NCBI GenBank assembly: GCA_003485325.1
Contig: DMZI01000016.1
Span: forward strand, 1 to 62,547
Reading direction: 5' to 3'
Length of the DNA: 62,547 nt
From: Desulfotomaculum sp.
Lineage (GTDB): Bacteria > Bacillota > Desulfotomaculia > Desulfotomaculales > Nap2-2B
Every line of letters begins with the position of its first letter. The first letter of the stretch is position 1. A program made the position numbers and the translations under genes. Below, piece by piece: positions 54,567 to 62,547 of this stretch. A model generated the notes under the pieces. That model was given only the letters and a program-made list of their open reading frames with translations. It did not search any database and was not told the DNA's origin.

Positions 54567-54591
54567 GGGCCTTTTGAGGCCCCCTTTTTTT
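54567..54591 (+). terminator. Terminator-like hairpin without an obvious gene
   Basis: GGGCC (54567-54571), loop TTTTGA, GGCCC (54578-54582), then CC and seven T. No plus-strand gene precedes it, so it may end an unrecognised small RNA. Confidence 0.55.
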
Positions 54592-54897
54592 GGACAAGCT
54601 ATATTCCTCTAACCGCCTTTCTCTTCGAAACCTGTCAGGGAATCTTCTCTTTTCACTAATATAATCGACACAATTTCCGGGGAATTCAAATAAAAAAGCT
54701 TATTATGTATGAGCTCAATATTCTTCTGAAGTTTGATAAACAAAAAGATTGGCGCCCTATGCTTAGAAAAGTTGTTTCCGGAATAACTTTTTAACTGATC
54801 ATGCATACTTCGGCCGGTATGGTACAGGCGCGGGGTAAAAAAACAAAAAAAGCCTTATTTTCAGCAATGTTCGGAAAGCGCCGGGAATGCTAGGGGT

Positions 54898-55086
54898 TTA
54901 TTGAGCAGTAAACAGGGTCATACAGAGCTTGCAATAAAAACGGTAAGTCGGGGAATCGCCTCCGATAAAGCAGTAAGACTGCTCGTTGCGCACGGGTAGG
55001 GAGCAGCCGTAGCAGAGCACAAAAGGTGAGATCCTGAACCTACCCACGTAGGAGTATTGTTCGTTATCTGGATTGATTCTGTTCAA
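54898..55086 (-). CDS. Small zinc-ribbon-like protein
   Basis: 62 residues with CYGC near 25-28 and YCKLC near 51-55, spaced as a zinc ribbon. TTG start after AAGAAGG. No known family; could be a small metal-binding regulator. Confidence 0.5.
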   Translation of the reverse strand: MNRINPDNEQYSYVGRFRISPFVLCYGCSLPVRNEQSYCFIGGDSPTYRFYCKLCMTLFTAQ

Positions 55087-55250
55087 TGAATAACCTTCTT
55101 CCAGAGAAGCCTGGCTGTTTTTGACAGGCCCAAGAAGCTGTTTAGATAAATCTGCACATGAAATGAGAAAAAATGTTCGTTAACGGCAATGTGTCAGATC
55201 TGATTCTGCCCCAGTTCTGTAAGCCCGACATACTTTACTGCGGCTGGCGC

Positions 55251-56369
55251 CTAGCTGAGAGTAGATTCTCCTGCCCGGGGTTCCCGGGCGGCGTTTTTGG
55301 GAAATGTGCCGTAATCGGGTTTGTACTCTGCTTCCTTGTCCAGCCAGATAATTTCGTCCGTCCCGATGCTTTTTAAGATTTGAAGGACGGTGTAGGTATC
55401 TCCGAATTCCATCTCGGGCGTAACGGAAATGGGTTCGTTTCCGCTTGCAGCCTGGTAAAAGTTAAGCAGTTCGTTAAAAAAGCCGCGCTGCGGCCGGTAA
55501 GGAATGCGCTCGTAATCGCCGTTGTTGTAGGCAACATTTACTGTTCCGCAATTTCTCTCCTCCAGGTAAATCATCCCGCGTTCGCCGAAGATACGCAGTC
55601 CAACCAAAGGCCTCTGCATCTCTTTTCCGCTGCAGAAGAACGAGAAGGCGCCGATAACGCCGCTTTTGAAGAGCATGTTGACACAGATTACGGAGTAGGG
55701 GGCGTAATCATAGCTCTGGTGCCGTCCGAAGGCCTGTACCTTGTCAATTGCCCCGAAGATATGCCTTAAAGCTGCAAATTCATGGACTCCCGTATCCAGG
55801 ATTGCCCCGCCGGGAAAATCCGGGTGCTGCCGCCACTCAACCGACGGGAACCGGTCGCTGGAAACATCACCGAGAAAATCGACGACCCTGTTCTGGACGA
55901 AATAAAACGTTTCGCCGATCCTTTTTTCCCCGACGTAATCTCTGATTATATTGATTTCTTCATTATATCTATAATTTTCCGCAATCATTATCGGGACATG
56001 GTATTTTTGAGGCAGTTCGGCGGCCGCTTTTGCCTCATCTATGGTTGCGGCGAGGGGCTTTTCGCAGATAATTGATTTACGGGCGCCAGTTACAAGCGAG
56101 GCGACATCATGAGTAACGCGGTAATTCATTCCAACCGGCACCATGATATCTATAACGTCAAGATCATCTCTTTTGACCATTTCCTTATAGTCGGAATATA
56201 CATTTGAACTGTCCAGGCTGAGTTTTCCGGCCCAGAAATCCGCTTTTCTCCTGTCCTCGTCGCAGACGGCTTTTATCTCGTATCTGTCCGATAATTCCCG
56301 ATATGCGGGGTAATGCAGCCTTTCGAACGCCATACCGGTTCCAACTATTCCAACCCTTAATTTCCTCAT
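55251..56369 (-). CDS. Gfo/Idh/MocA-family oxidoreductase
   Basis: 372 residues. The NAD(P)-binding GIVGTGMAFERLHYP (about 6-20) starts the Rossmann fold. The EKPLA motif near 108-112 supplies the catalytic Lys region, and DTGVHEFAALRHIFG lies in the C-terminal alpha/beta domain. Members oxidise or reduce sugar-like substrates such as inositol or amino-sugar derivatives. ATG 56369 is preferred, eight bases after GGGGTGA. No sugar-pathway neighbours, so the substrate is unknown. Confidence 0.9.
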   Translation of the reverse strand: MRKLRVGIVGTGMAFERLHYPAYRELSDRYEIKAVCDEDRRKADFWAGKLSLDSSNVYSDYKEMVKRDDLDVIDIMVPVGMNYRVTHDVASLVTGARKSIICEKPLAATIDEAKAAAELPQKYHVPIMIAENYRYNEEINIIRDYVGEKRIGETFYFVQNRVVDFLGDVSSDRFPSVEWRQHPDFPGGAILDTGVHEFAALRHIFGAIDKVQAFGRHQSYDYAPYSVICVNMLFKSGVIGAFSFFCSGKEMQRPLVGLRIFGERGMIYLEERNCGTVNVAYNNGDYERIPYRPQRGFFNELLNFYQAASGNEPISVTPEMEFGDTYTVLQILKSIGTDEIIWLDKEAEYKPDYGTFPKNAAREPRAGESTLS

Positions 56370-56510
56370 TGCCTTAATCACCCCATCATTTTTTTTAGCA
56401 TGTCCATCACGGCATTTTTTATTTGTCCCGTGATGCCCCGAAAAAATATCCGTTGACTATACAATTTTTAGCTATTATAAACCTGACTTTTGCAGAAAGA
56501 ACAAAAGAAA

Positions 56511-56555
56511 AAACAGCGTAACCCTTTGAAACACAACGGTTGGCGCTGTTTTTAT
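56511..56555. terminator. Bidirectional terminator-like hairpin
   Basis: AAACAGCG (56511-56518) pairs with CGCTGTTT (56544-56551), plus AACC/GGTT inside. T-rich runs follow on both strands. It lies upstream of the oxidoreductase gene and near a transposase scrap. Confidence 0.6.
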
Positions 56556-56579
56556 TTTGTCATATTCTCATTGTGGAAA

Positions 56580-56735
56580 TCAGCCTTTTTTCACATCACC
56601 TAAAATATTTTTAATATCTTTTAACCGCATGAACTTTTTACTGAAATCTCCCAAAGCGGCGCCAATAGAGTCCGTCACCTCATCAGTATAGTCAAACAAA
56701 TAGTAGTTTTCCTTGATGTGAGTGCAAGAGACCTT
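56580..56735 (-). pseudogene. Transposase C-terminal scrap (tentative)
   Basis: About 50 minus-strand codons ending in TGA read NYYLFDYTDEVTDSIGAALG and then KKFMRLKDIKNILGDVKKG. That resembles the C-termini of IS4/IS1634-type transposases. No start and no N-terminal part. Confidence 0.45.
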
Positions 56736-56783
56736 GTTCAGGCTCTCTAGGAGAGTGTTGCATAGGACCTAAGTAAAACAAAC

Positions 56784-56827
56784 GGGCTGTCCGGAAGCAT
56801 TTCATTCTGTAAGCAGCCCCTTTTTTT
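56784..56827 (+). terminator. Terminator-like hairpin
   Basis: GGGCTG (56784-56789) and CAGCCC (56814-56819) with a 24-base loop, followed by seven T. No gene upstream on this strand; may belong to the degraded insertion. Confidence 0.45.
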
Positions 56828-56899
56828 CATAATGCGGCCTGATCGAAGTTATCATTAACCTCTATACTGCGCCTTACTTTTTAATCAAAACCAGGTTTG

Positions 56900-57490
56900 T
56901 TAAGCGCCGGTTTTTGTGTTAAGCAGGAGTACGGTTTCATTTCGGCCAATAGGTTTACTGATATCGAAATGCCCGGCCAGTGTTTCAGTTTTTTCCCCAT
57001 CAATAAGGATTTGTACTTTTTCTATTCCCGGAAACTTAATCAATGTGTTTGCTATGGAAGCCAGAATCAATGCTTCACCCCTGCCGCCAACCGATAACTT
57101 GGTTATTTCTTTGGAGAAATCGGGATAAGCTATATAATCTTTCACCTTCACGCTGTTTACTTTGGTGTCTTCTGGAATAAGGCCTTCCAGTGTTTTGTCC
57201 GACGGTCCTTTAATCAACTCTTCCATGGCCAGTTTTGGCATGTCGGACTGACGGCGCACTGTGCGCAGTTCTGGAACAAGATAGGAATCCGTGGATGTGT
57301 CTTTTGCAAAATAGAGAGTAATCTGTTCGTTCTCCGCCTGTTCCTTTGCCGTTTTTAACTGCTGCTCCAGATTGGTGACTTTTTTCTGCAGGGCCTGGTT
57401 TTTTGTAGAAAGCTCTTTTGTGCCGGGCGCGCAGCCAAAAATAGATGATACTATAAGCAGCGGCAGCAGAATTAAAAATATTTTTTTCAT
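56900..57490 (-). CDS. GerMN-domain lipoprotein
   Basis: 196 residues with lipobox Cys20 (SIFGC), a coiled coil at about 25-55 and a GerMN domain (about 60-190) with VPELRTVRR and EGLIPEDTKVNSVKV. GerM-type proteins act in sporulation and germination at the membrane. The usual second GerMN or Gmad2 domain is absent. ATG 57490 with AAAGGTGAGG. Confidence 0.83.
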   Translation of the reverse strand: MKKIFLILLPLLIVSSIFGCAPGTKELSTKNQALQKKVTNLEQQLKTAKEQAENEQITLYFAKDTSTDSYLVPELRTVRRQSDMPKLAMEELIKGPSDKTLEGLIPEDTKVNSVKVKDYIAYPDFSKEITKLSVGGRGEALILASIANTLIKFPGIEKVQILIDGEKTETLAGHFDISKPIGRNETVLLLNTKTGA

Positions 57491-57859
57491 TAACCTCACC
57501 TTTCATGAGTAGTTTTTCCTGGCTAAAAGCATTTATACCGGGATTTTGCTGTAAAATGGTCAAAACCAATCTCGTTTGCTCATTATAGTAATTTCAATTA
57601 TTGAGTAATTTTGAAAAGTGTCAAGAGGTTTTGTGCCTTTTTCTAAGATTTTTTTGGTGCTAATCACTACAATCTCATAAATGTTCAACGATCAAAAGCT
57701 CAATGCCCGCCATATAGCTAGGCTGACATTGAAACTGGAATTAAATCGGGGGCGAATTATTTGCGCCAATAACTTAATTAGAGTATTTTATTTATCTTTT
57801 CTCAGGGTATAATGTATATTTAAAGAGGGAGAGTTTTTTTCATCGCGGGGATTTTTAAT
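57491..57859. other. Divergent intergenic region before menF
   Basis: No gene. A TATAAT at 57808-57813 lies about 45 bases before menF but its -35 region (ATTTTA) is poor, so the men operon promoter is only tentatively placed. Confidence 0.4.
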
Positions 57860-59014
57860 ATGGAATATCAACAGAAAGAGATTAAGTTAAAGAACATACT
57901 TTCATTTTGGAAATACTTTAACAGGGAAGAACGCTTTGTTTTTTTTAATCCGTTAAATCAGGACCTTATCATTGGGGCTAAGCGTTTAAGGAGCTTTGTG
58001 TCAGGTGAAAGCTATAAAAATTATCCCTATGTATTTTCGGCAAGGACTTTCTTTACCACCGTCAAGGACGAGAAATGGACGGGGTTCGGTAATGAAACAA
58101 TAGCCTTTAAATACTATGTTGTAGAAAAGAATGGCAAACAGACTCTTTACTACATAGAAGAAATAGATGAAATAGAAGACCAGGAAATAATATCCTGCTG
58201 CCATATATATAAATCGCTTACCGACGATTATGAAGAATGGCGGGAATTGTTTGCCGGGATAAAAAAAGAAATATCGTCTCAAAAAGTCAATAAAGTTGTT
58301 CTTTCCAAAGAAGTTATATTTGAATGTAATACAAGTATATGCATAGAAAGCGTGCTAAATAATCTGTTGAGAAGAAACGAAAACAGCTTTGTTTTTGCTT
58401 ATTCAAAAGAAGGCAAGATTTTTTTAGGCGCTACACCGGAGATTTTGGTTCAAAAGGAAAAAGAACAGATCATCAGTTATGCTTTAGCAGGTACTATTTT
58501 GCGAGATGAAAAAGATGAACGCTGTGATCAAAATCAAAAGAAAGCACTGTCAAATGATCCCAAAAACCGTTATGAGCATCAGCTTGTTCTTGATTCGATA
58601 GCGAAGGTAATGAAACAGTATAGCAGCGAGGTTACCGTTGACGAAACAAAGATTCTAACGCTTAAAAACCTGCATCATTTGCAAACATGCATAAGGGCAA
58701 AGGAAAACAGTTCACTGTTAGAGTGGGTGGAGCGGCTGCATCCGACGCCTGCTTTAAGCGGAGATCCTGTGCAGGAAGCGCTGAAAATTATCGCCCGGTG
58801 TGAAAAACATGAGCGGGGATTATATGCTGCGCCTATCGGTATAATGAATGAAGCCGGAGATGGAATTTTTGTGGCGGGAATTCGATCTGCGCTCATTCAG
58901 GATAATATTGTTTTTGCCTACACAGGTTGTGGTATAGTAGACAAATCAGATTGTGAAGATGAATATTCGGAGATGAATTTTAAACTAAGGACGATTATCG
59001 AAAGTCTGCAATAA
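57860..59014 (+). CDS. menF: Isochorismate synthase (menaquinone pathway)
   Basis: 384 residues of the chorismate-binding family. The C-terminal domain has HPTPALSGDP near 290-300, ERGLYAAPIG near 315 and the YTGCGIV end motif. Converts chorismate to isochorismate. The N-terminal 110 residues are divergent, as usual for the family. First gene of a men operon; the neighbours rule out an anthranilate or siderophore role. Confidence 0.92.
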   Translation: MEYQQKEIKLKNILSFWKYFNREERFVFFNPLNQDLIIGAKRLRSFVSGESYKNYPYVFSARTFFTTVKDEKWTGFGNETIAFKYYVVEKNGKQTLYYIEEIDEIEDQEIISCCHIYKSLTDDYEEWRELFAGIKKEISSQKVNKVVLSKEVIFECNTSICIESVLNNLLRRNENSFVFAYSKEGKIFLGATPEILVQKEKEQIISYALAGTILRDEKDERCDQNQKKALSNDPKNRYEHQLVLDSIAKVMKQYSSEVTVDETKILTLKNLHHLQTCIRAKENSSLLEWVERLHPTPALSGDPVQEALKIIARCEKHERGLYAAPIGIMNEAGDGIFVAGIRSALIQDNIVFAYTGCGIVDKSDCEDEYSEMNFKLRTIIESLQ

Positions 59015-59026
59015 ATGGTGAGATGA

Positions 59027-60676
59027 GTGACAAACTATATTGCGGCGTTAGTTGATGAATTGTATCGGTTGGGTGTGCGTGAAGCAGTCATCAGCCCGGG
59101 TTCGCGTTCGACCCCTCTATCCATATTGTTCTGCGAACACGAATTCGAGGTATTTGTAAACATTGACGAACGATCCGCCGGTTTTTTCGCACTTGGCATA
59201 GCGAAAGAAAAACAAAGGCCTGTTCTTTTGGTTTGTACTTCAGGTTCCGCAACGGCGCATTATTTCCCGGCGATCATTGAAGCCAGGTATTCAAGGATTC
59301 CTTTAATTATTCTTACGGCCGATCGTCCTCATGAATTACGCCACGTCGGCGCTCCCCAAACCATCGATCAGAATAAAATCTATCATGATTACACTACTTA
59401 TTATGAAGAATTGGCCATAGCTGAAGAAAATGAAAGTATGTACCGGTACGTTCGCGTGGTGATGCAAAGGGCTTATCTCAGCGCAATGTCCAAGGGATAT
59501 GGCGTAGCGCATATTAACATACCGCTGCGCGAACCTCTGCTTCCGGATTTAAACAGGCTGGACTTCAGCGGGGGACGTTTTACACATCCGTTTGAGTGGA
59601 CGAAAGAAGACGGTGCGTGTAAGATAGATGAAACAGTTTTTCAGAATAAAAACGGGATAATTGTTTGTGGCGGTGATGCTTACGTCAACTATTATGAAGA
59701 GGTTCTGGAACTGGCGGAACGGCTGAAATCGCCGCTATTGGCGGATCCGATCTCTAATTTTCGGAATTCTAACAGGGAGATCATTATTGACAGCTACGAT
59801 GCTTTTCTTAAAAGTGATCAGATCAAAAAAGAACTGAAACCTGAATTCATTATTCATTTTGGGCAGGTTCCGGTGTCCAAGCGTTTACAGCAGTTTTTGA
59901 CGATGCACCGGGAAAGCCTGTATTATCAGGTGGATGAAGTGTTTCAGTACCGCAATTCGTCCCTGTCCACGAATAAATATATAATTTCCGGGCCCAAAGC
60001 CTTTGCCCGATCAATTAATGTTCAAAACAGCAGCCTTGAATATTTGGGTAAGTGGCAATACTATCAAAGACAAACGCGCCGGAAACTCAGCCTCGCCATG
60101 AATGAAAGCGGTTTGTTCGAAGGCAAACTGATTCAAAAGCTGCAGGATATGCTGCCTTCAGCCTGCCGGCTGGTTGTAGCCAACAGTATGGCTATTCGTG
60201 ATGTGGATTACTTCCTGGAAGCACGTCGGCAAAATATCAAGATATTATGCAACCGGGGAGCCAACGGAATCGACGGCGTTGTATCCACGGCCCTGGGTAT
60301 ATCCACATGCAGAAAACCGACGGTATTAATAACTGGTGATTTGGCCTTTTTCCACGACTTAAACGGGCTGTTAATCGGGAAAACACATCATTTGAATTTA
60401 GTGATTGTGCTATTCAATAATAACGGAGGAGGGATTTTCAGGTATTTGCCGCAGAGTCAGAGTAAGTATTTTGAGTACCTATTTGTTACTCCCCACGGAA
60501 TTGATTTTGCAGGACTGAAAACTATGTATGATGTGACATATTATGAACCTGCGGATTATAACACATTTGAACATGATTTTCTGGAAGCGCTGACAAAAGA
60601 CGGCATTAAACTAATCAATGTCAGAATCGATCCGGAGTTAAGCAAAGCATTGCATGATCAATATACAGGGCAATGA
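59027..60676 (+). CDS. menD: 2-succinyl-5-enolpyruvyl-6-hydroxy-3-cyclohexene-1-carboxylate synthase
   Basis: 549 residues of a ThDP-dependent enzyme. SPGSRSTPLS near 21-30 is the MenD signature. The cofactor-binding GANGIDGVVSTALG and NNNGGGIF segments are in the C-terminal domain. It condenses isochorismate with 2-oxoglutarate. GTG start 12 bases after menF; its stop overlaps an ATG in the menH frame. Confidence 0.97.
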   Translation: MTNYIAALVDELYRLGVREAVISPGSRSTPLSILFCEHEFEVFVNIDERSAGFFALGIAKEKQRPVLLVCTSGSATAHYFPAIIEARYSRIPLIILTADRPHELRHVGAPQTIDQNKIYHDYTTYYEELAIAEENESMYRYVRVVMQRAYLSAMSKGYGVAHINIPLREPLLPDLNRLDFSGGRFTHPFEWTKEDGACKIDETVFQNKNGIIVCGGDAYVNYYEEVLELAERLKSPLLADPISNFRNSNREIIIDSYDAFLKSDQIKKELKPEFIIHFGQVPVSKRLQQFLTMHRESLYYQVDEVFQYRNSSLSTNKYIISGPKAFARSINVQNSSLEYLGKWQYYQRQTRRKLSLAMNESGLFEGKLIQKLQDMLPSACRLVVANSMAIRDVDYFLEARRQNIKILCNRGANGIDGVVSTALGISTCRKPTVLITGDLAFFHDLNGLLIGKTHHLNLVIVLFNNNGGGIFRYLPQSQSKYFEYLFVTPHGIDFAGLKTMYDVTYYEPADYNTFEHDFLEALTKDGIKLINVRIDPELSKALHDQYTGQ

Positions 60677-60702
60677 GTTTATCCGGCGCGGGAGTGTCGT
60701 AT

Positions 60703-61527
60703 ATGTTTATAACGATTGATAATATTCAATATCACGCTGTTTTAAAAGGTACCGGCCCCCAAAAAATGATCTGTTTCCATGGTTTTGCCGAAAATCTAAG
60801 TACGTGGGAATCCATCCTTTTTGAGGATTACCAAATGATCCTGGTCGATCTGATCGGACATGGTAAAAGTGACAAACCATATTCCATTCAGCCCTACCGC
60901 TTACCGGTAATGGTCCGGCACATACGCATGCTTGTTCAATACATGGGTCTTTCAAAATACGCCATGCTGGGTTATTCTATGGGTGGCCGTATTGCTCTGG
61001 CCTATACTTTGGCCTACTCTCAAGAAGTCGACCTGCTGATTCTGGAAAGCGCATCTTATGGTGAATGCGGCTTTGTTAACCGTATACGGCGGCGCAGAAA
61101 TGATCAACAACTGGCGAGATCCATCCGGGGAAAGGGTATCGAATGGTTTAACCGGTACTGGTCAGGATTGGACATTTTTGCTTCACAAATGAAATTGCCT
61201 AAAGATGTTCGCGATAAAATCGATGAAAGACGATTACTGAACGCTCCACATGCTCTGGCCAATACTTTGCTCGGCAGCGGACAGGGGAGATATCCCTGTC
61301 TGATCAAGAAAATTTGTGGGTTAGCCATGCCCGTTCTCTACATTAATGGGGAGTATGATACTAAATACCGGCAAATAGGCCGGGAGTTTAAACAATTAAA
61401 TCCTAGAATAATTCAGACAACCATCCCAGGCGTCGGTCATAATACCCATATCGAAGATCCTCAGGCATTCTCAGAAGCAGTTAAAAATTTCTATGTGTCT
61501 GTTTGCAAAACTAAAAAAGACTTATGA
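60703..61527 (+). CDS. menH: SHCHC synthase (alpha/beta hydrolase)
   Basis: About 274 residues. HGFAENLSTW at the start, the nucleophile elbow GYSMGG (Ser near 92) and the final GVGHNTHIE His are in place. Eliminates pyruvate from SEPHCHC. ATG 60703 has a GGGAG eight bases upstream and fits family N-termini; ATG 60673 overlapping menD by four bases is the alternative. Confidence 0.9.
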   Translation: MFITIDNIQYHAVLKGTGPQKMICFHGFAENLSTWESILFEDYQMILVDLIGHGKSDKPYSIQPYRLPVMVRHIRMLVQYMGLSKYAMLGYSMGGRIALAYTLAYSQEVDLLILESASYGECGFVNRIRRRRNDQQLARSIRGKGIEWFNRYWSGLDIFASQMKLPKDVRDKIDERRLLNAPHALANTLLGSGQGRYPCLIKKICGLAMPVLYINGEYDTKYRQIGREFKQLNPRIIQTTIPGVGHNTHIEDPQAFSEAVKNFYVSVCKTKKDL

Positions 61528-61603
61528 TTTTTTTACTAAATAGACCTATCGTTTTGGCAATTTTCATGATCCTGAATCTACAAATTAGTTGGAGGTTAAG
61601 CAA

Positions 61604-62443
61604 ATGATTTTTCCTTGGCAAAAACTAGACCGTCAATATGAAGATGTTATCTATGAAACCTATGACGGAATTGCGAAAATTACCATTAACCGTCCGGAGA
61701 TGCGCAATGCCTTCCGTCCGGGAACCACCATGGAACTCATTGATGCGTTCAGCGTTGCGCGTGACGACAATCAAATAGGCGTTATCATTCTTACCGGCGC
61801 CAATCATGGAAAAGGGCAGGATAAGGAAGCCTTTTGTTCCGGGGGAGACCAGACTGTCCGGGGTCATGGCGGATATGTGGGTAGGGATCAGATTCCACGG
61901 CTGAATGTTTTGGATCTGCAGCGCTTGATACGTATTATTCCCAAACCTGTGATTGCTATGGTCAATGGATATGCTATCGGGGGCGGCCATGTACTGCATA
62001 TAGTCTGCGATTTGACCATTGCCTCAGAAAACGCAGTCTTCGGGCAGACAGGACCCAAGGTGGGGTCTTTTGACGGGGGATATGGCTCCGGCTATATGGC
62101 GCGCATTGTGGGGCATAAAAAAGCGCGTGAAATCTGGTATCTGTGCCGTCAGTACTCGGCCAGAGAAGCCCTGGAGATGGGACTGGTCAACACGGTGGTC
62201 CCCTTTGAACAATTGGAAGATGAAACCGTGAAATGGGCCAAGGAAATTTTACAGCATTCACCGATGGCGCTGCGTTTTCTTAAAGCATCCCTAAATGCAG
62301 ATACTGATGGAATAGCCGGCTTGCAGCAGTTGGCTGGAGACGCCACTCTTCTTTATTATACGACCGATGAAGCGAAAGAGGGAAGAGACGCTTACAATGA
62401 AAAACGCAAGCCTGATTTTCAACAGTTCCCCAAATTCCCGTGA
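61604..62443 (+). CDS. menB: 1,4-dihydroxy-2-naphthoyl-CoA synthase
   Basis: 279 residues of the crotonase fold. FCSGGDQTVRGHGGY near 85-100, IAMVNGYAIGGGHVL and GPKVGSFDGGYGSGYMARI are MenB-specific. Cyclises o-succinylbenzoyl-CoA. ATG 61604 lies eight bases after GGAGG; the upstream TTG is rejected. Together with menF, D and H this defines the classical menaquinone route; menC and menE must lie outside. Confidence 0.97.
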   Translation: MIFPWQKLDRQYEDVIYETYDGIAKITINRPEMRNAFRPGTTMELIDAFSVARDDNQIGVIILTGANHGKGQDKEAFCSGGDQTVRGHGGYVGRDQIPRLNVLDLQRLIRIIPKPVIAMVNGYAIGGGHVLHIVCDLTIASENAVFGQTGPKVGSFDGGYGSGYMARIVGHKKAREIWYLCRQYSAREALEMGLVNTVVPFEQLEDETVKWAKEILQHSPMALRFLKASLNADTDGIAGLQQLAGDATLLYYTTDEAKEGRDAYNEKRKPDFQQFPKFP

Positions 62444-62514
62444 TTTATACCTTCCGGCAAGTTGGTTGTAACTATCCTGAAAATTAACTTGCATTAGGGA
62501 GGTCAACTGCCTAC

Positions 62515-62547
62515 GTGCTTAATAATCGCCTCTTATACTTGTACGAA
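62515..62547 (+). CDS. Possible start of the next men gene (partial)
   Basis: A GGGAGG site at 62497-62502 is followed 12 bases on by GTG, open to the window end (VLNNRLLYLYE). Operon logic suggests menE, but 11 codons cannot identify it. Confidence 0.3.
   Translation, partial: MLNNRLLYLYE

Larger units (their letters stand above)
54059..54897. other. Gene-poor region upstream of the GH3 operon
   Basis: AT-rich 840 bases. Contents: a possible 25-codon ORF with a strong ribosome site (54463-54540) and a terminator-like hairpin (54567-54591). A minus-strand 65-codon frame at 54609-54806 has no ribosome site and is not trusted. Confidence 0.4.

Noticed and set aside
54609..54806. 65-codon minus-strand frame
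   Set aside because: No ribosome site, composition of random AT-rich sequence.

Overview
The window reads as chromosome of an anaerobic, endospore-forming Gram-positive bacterium, most like the Clostridia / Peptococcaceae (Pelotomaculum-Desulfotomaculum type); this placement is inference. Supporting signs are strong AGGAGG ribosome sites with many TTG and GTG starts, a perfect CIRCE operator before groES, GerMN and Gmad2 spore-germination domains, a menaquinone operon, and a BamA-type anaerobic aromatic ring-cleavage cluster. No ring-reducing benzoyl-CoA reductase lies in the window.

Layout. 0.15-4.3 kb (minus): HD-GYP response regulator, then a NarL-type two-component pair with a clear sigma-A promoter. 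4.8-13.0 kb (plus): SDR, thiolase, DUF35 partner, BamA (own promoter and terminator), dienoyl-CoA hydratase, hydroxyacyl-CoA dehydrogenase, and a split NDP-forming acyl-CoA synthetase. Together these can take cyclohexadienoyl-CoA through ring hydrolysis, on to beta-oxidation and possibly ATP recovery. 13.1-16.1 kb: aspartase/fumarase-family lyase, a 126-nt nested palindrome, an IS256-family remnant and a thymidylate-synthase-like gene. 16.3-25.4 kb: probable old genomic island bounded by a tRNA-Thr gene and a degenerate copy of its 3' half. It holds a broken group II intron, three exported proteins (two with copper-amine-oxidase-type stalk domains) and many gene fragments.

25.5-39.4 kb is mostly housekeeping: ogt-deoC, groES-groEL, mogA, two tandem fdhD genes, a DUF1847 protein, ilvC, a dnaJ/cbpM/clpB chaperone operon and a two-gene SufC-SufB system. 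39.4-46.7 kb mixes small membrane or exported proteins, a lactate permease, and decayed genes (GGDEF/HD-GYP, YyaL-like, amidohydrolase). It also holds a 45-residue Cys-rich ORF.

46.9-57.5 kb has a PflX-like radical SAM protein, an M24 peptidase and a tight three-gene operon (membrane methyltransferase-like, GH3-like adenylating enzyme, 7TM-GAF-GGDEF-HD-GYP protein). A Gfo/Idh oxidoreductase, a transposase scrap and a GerMN lipoprotein follow. 57.9 kb to the end is the menaquinone operon menF-menD-menH-menB, probably running into menE beyond the edge.
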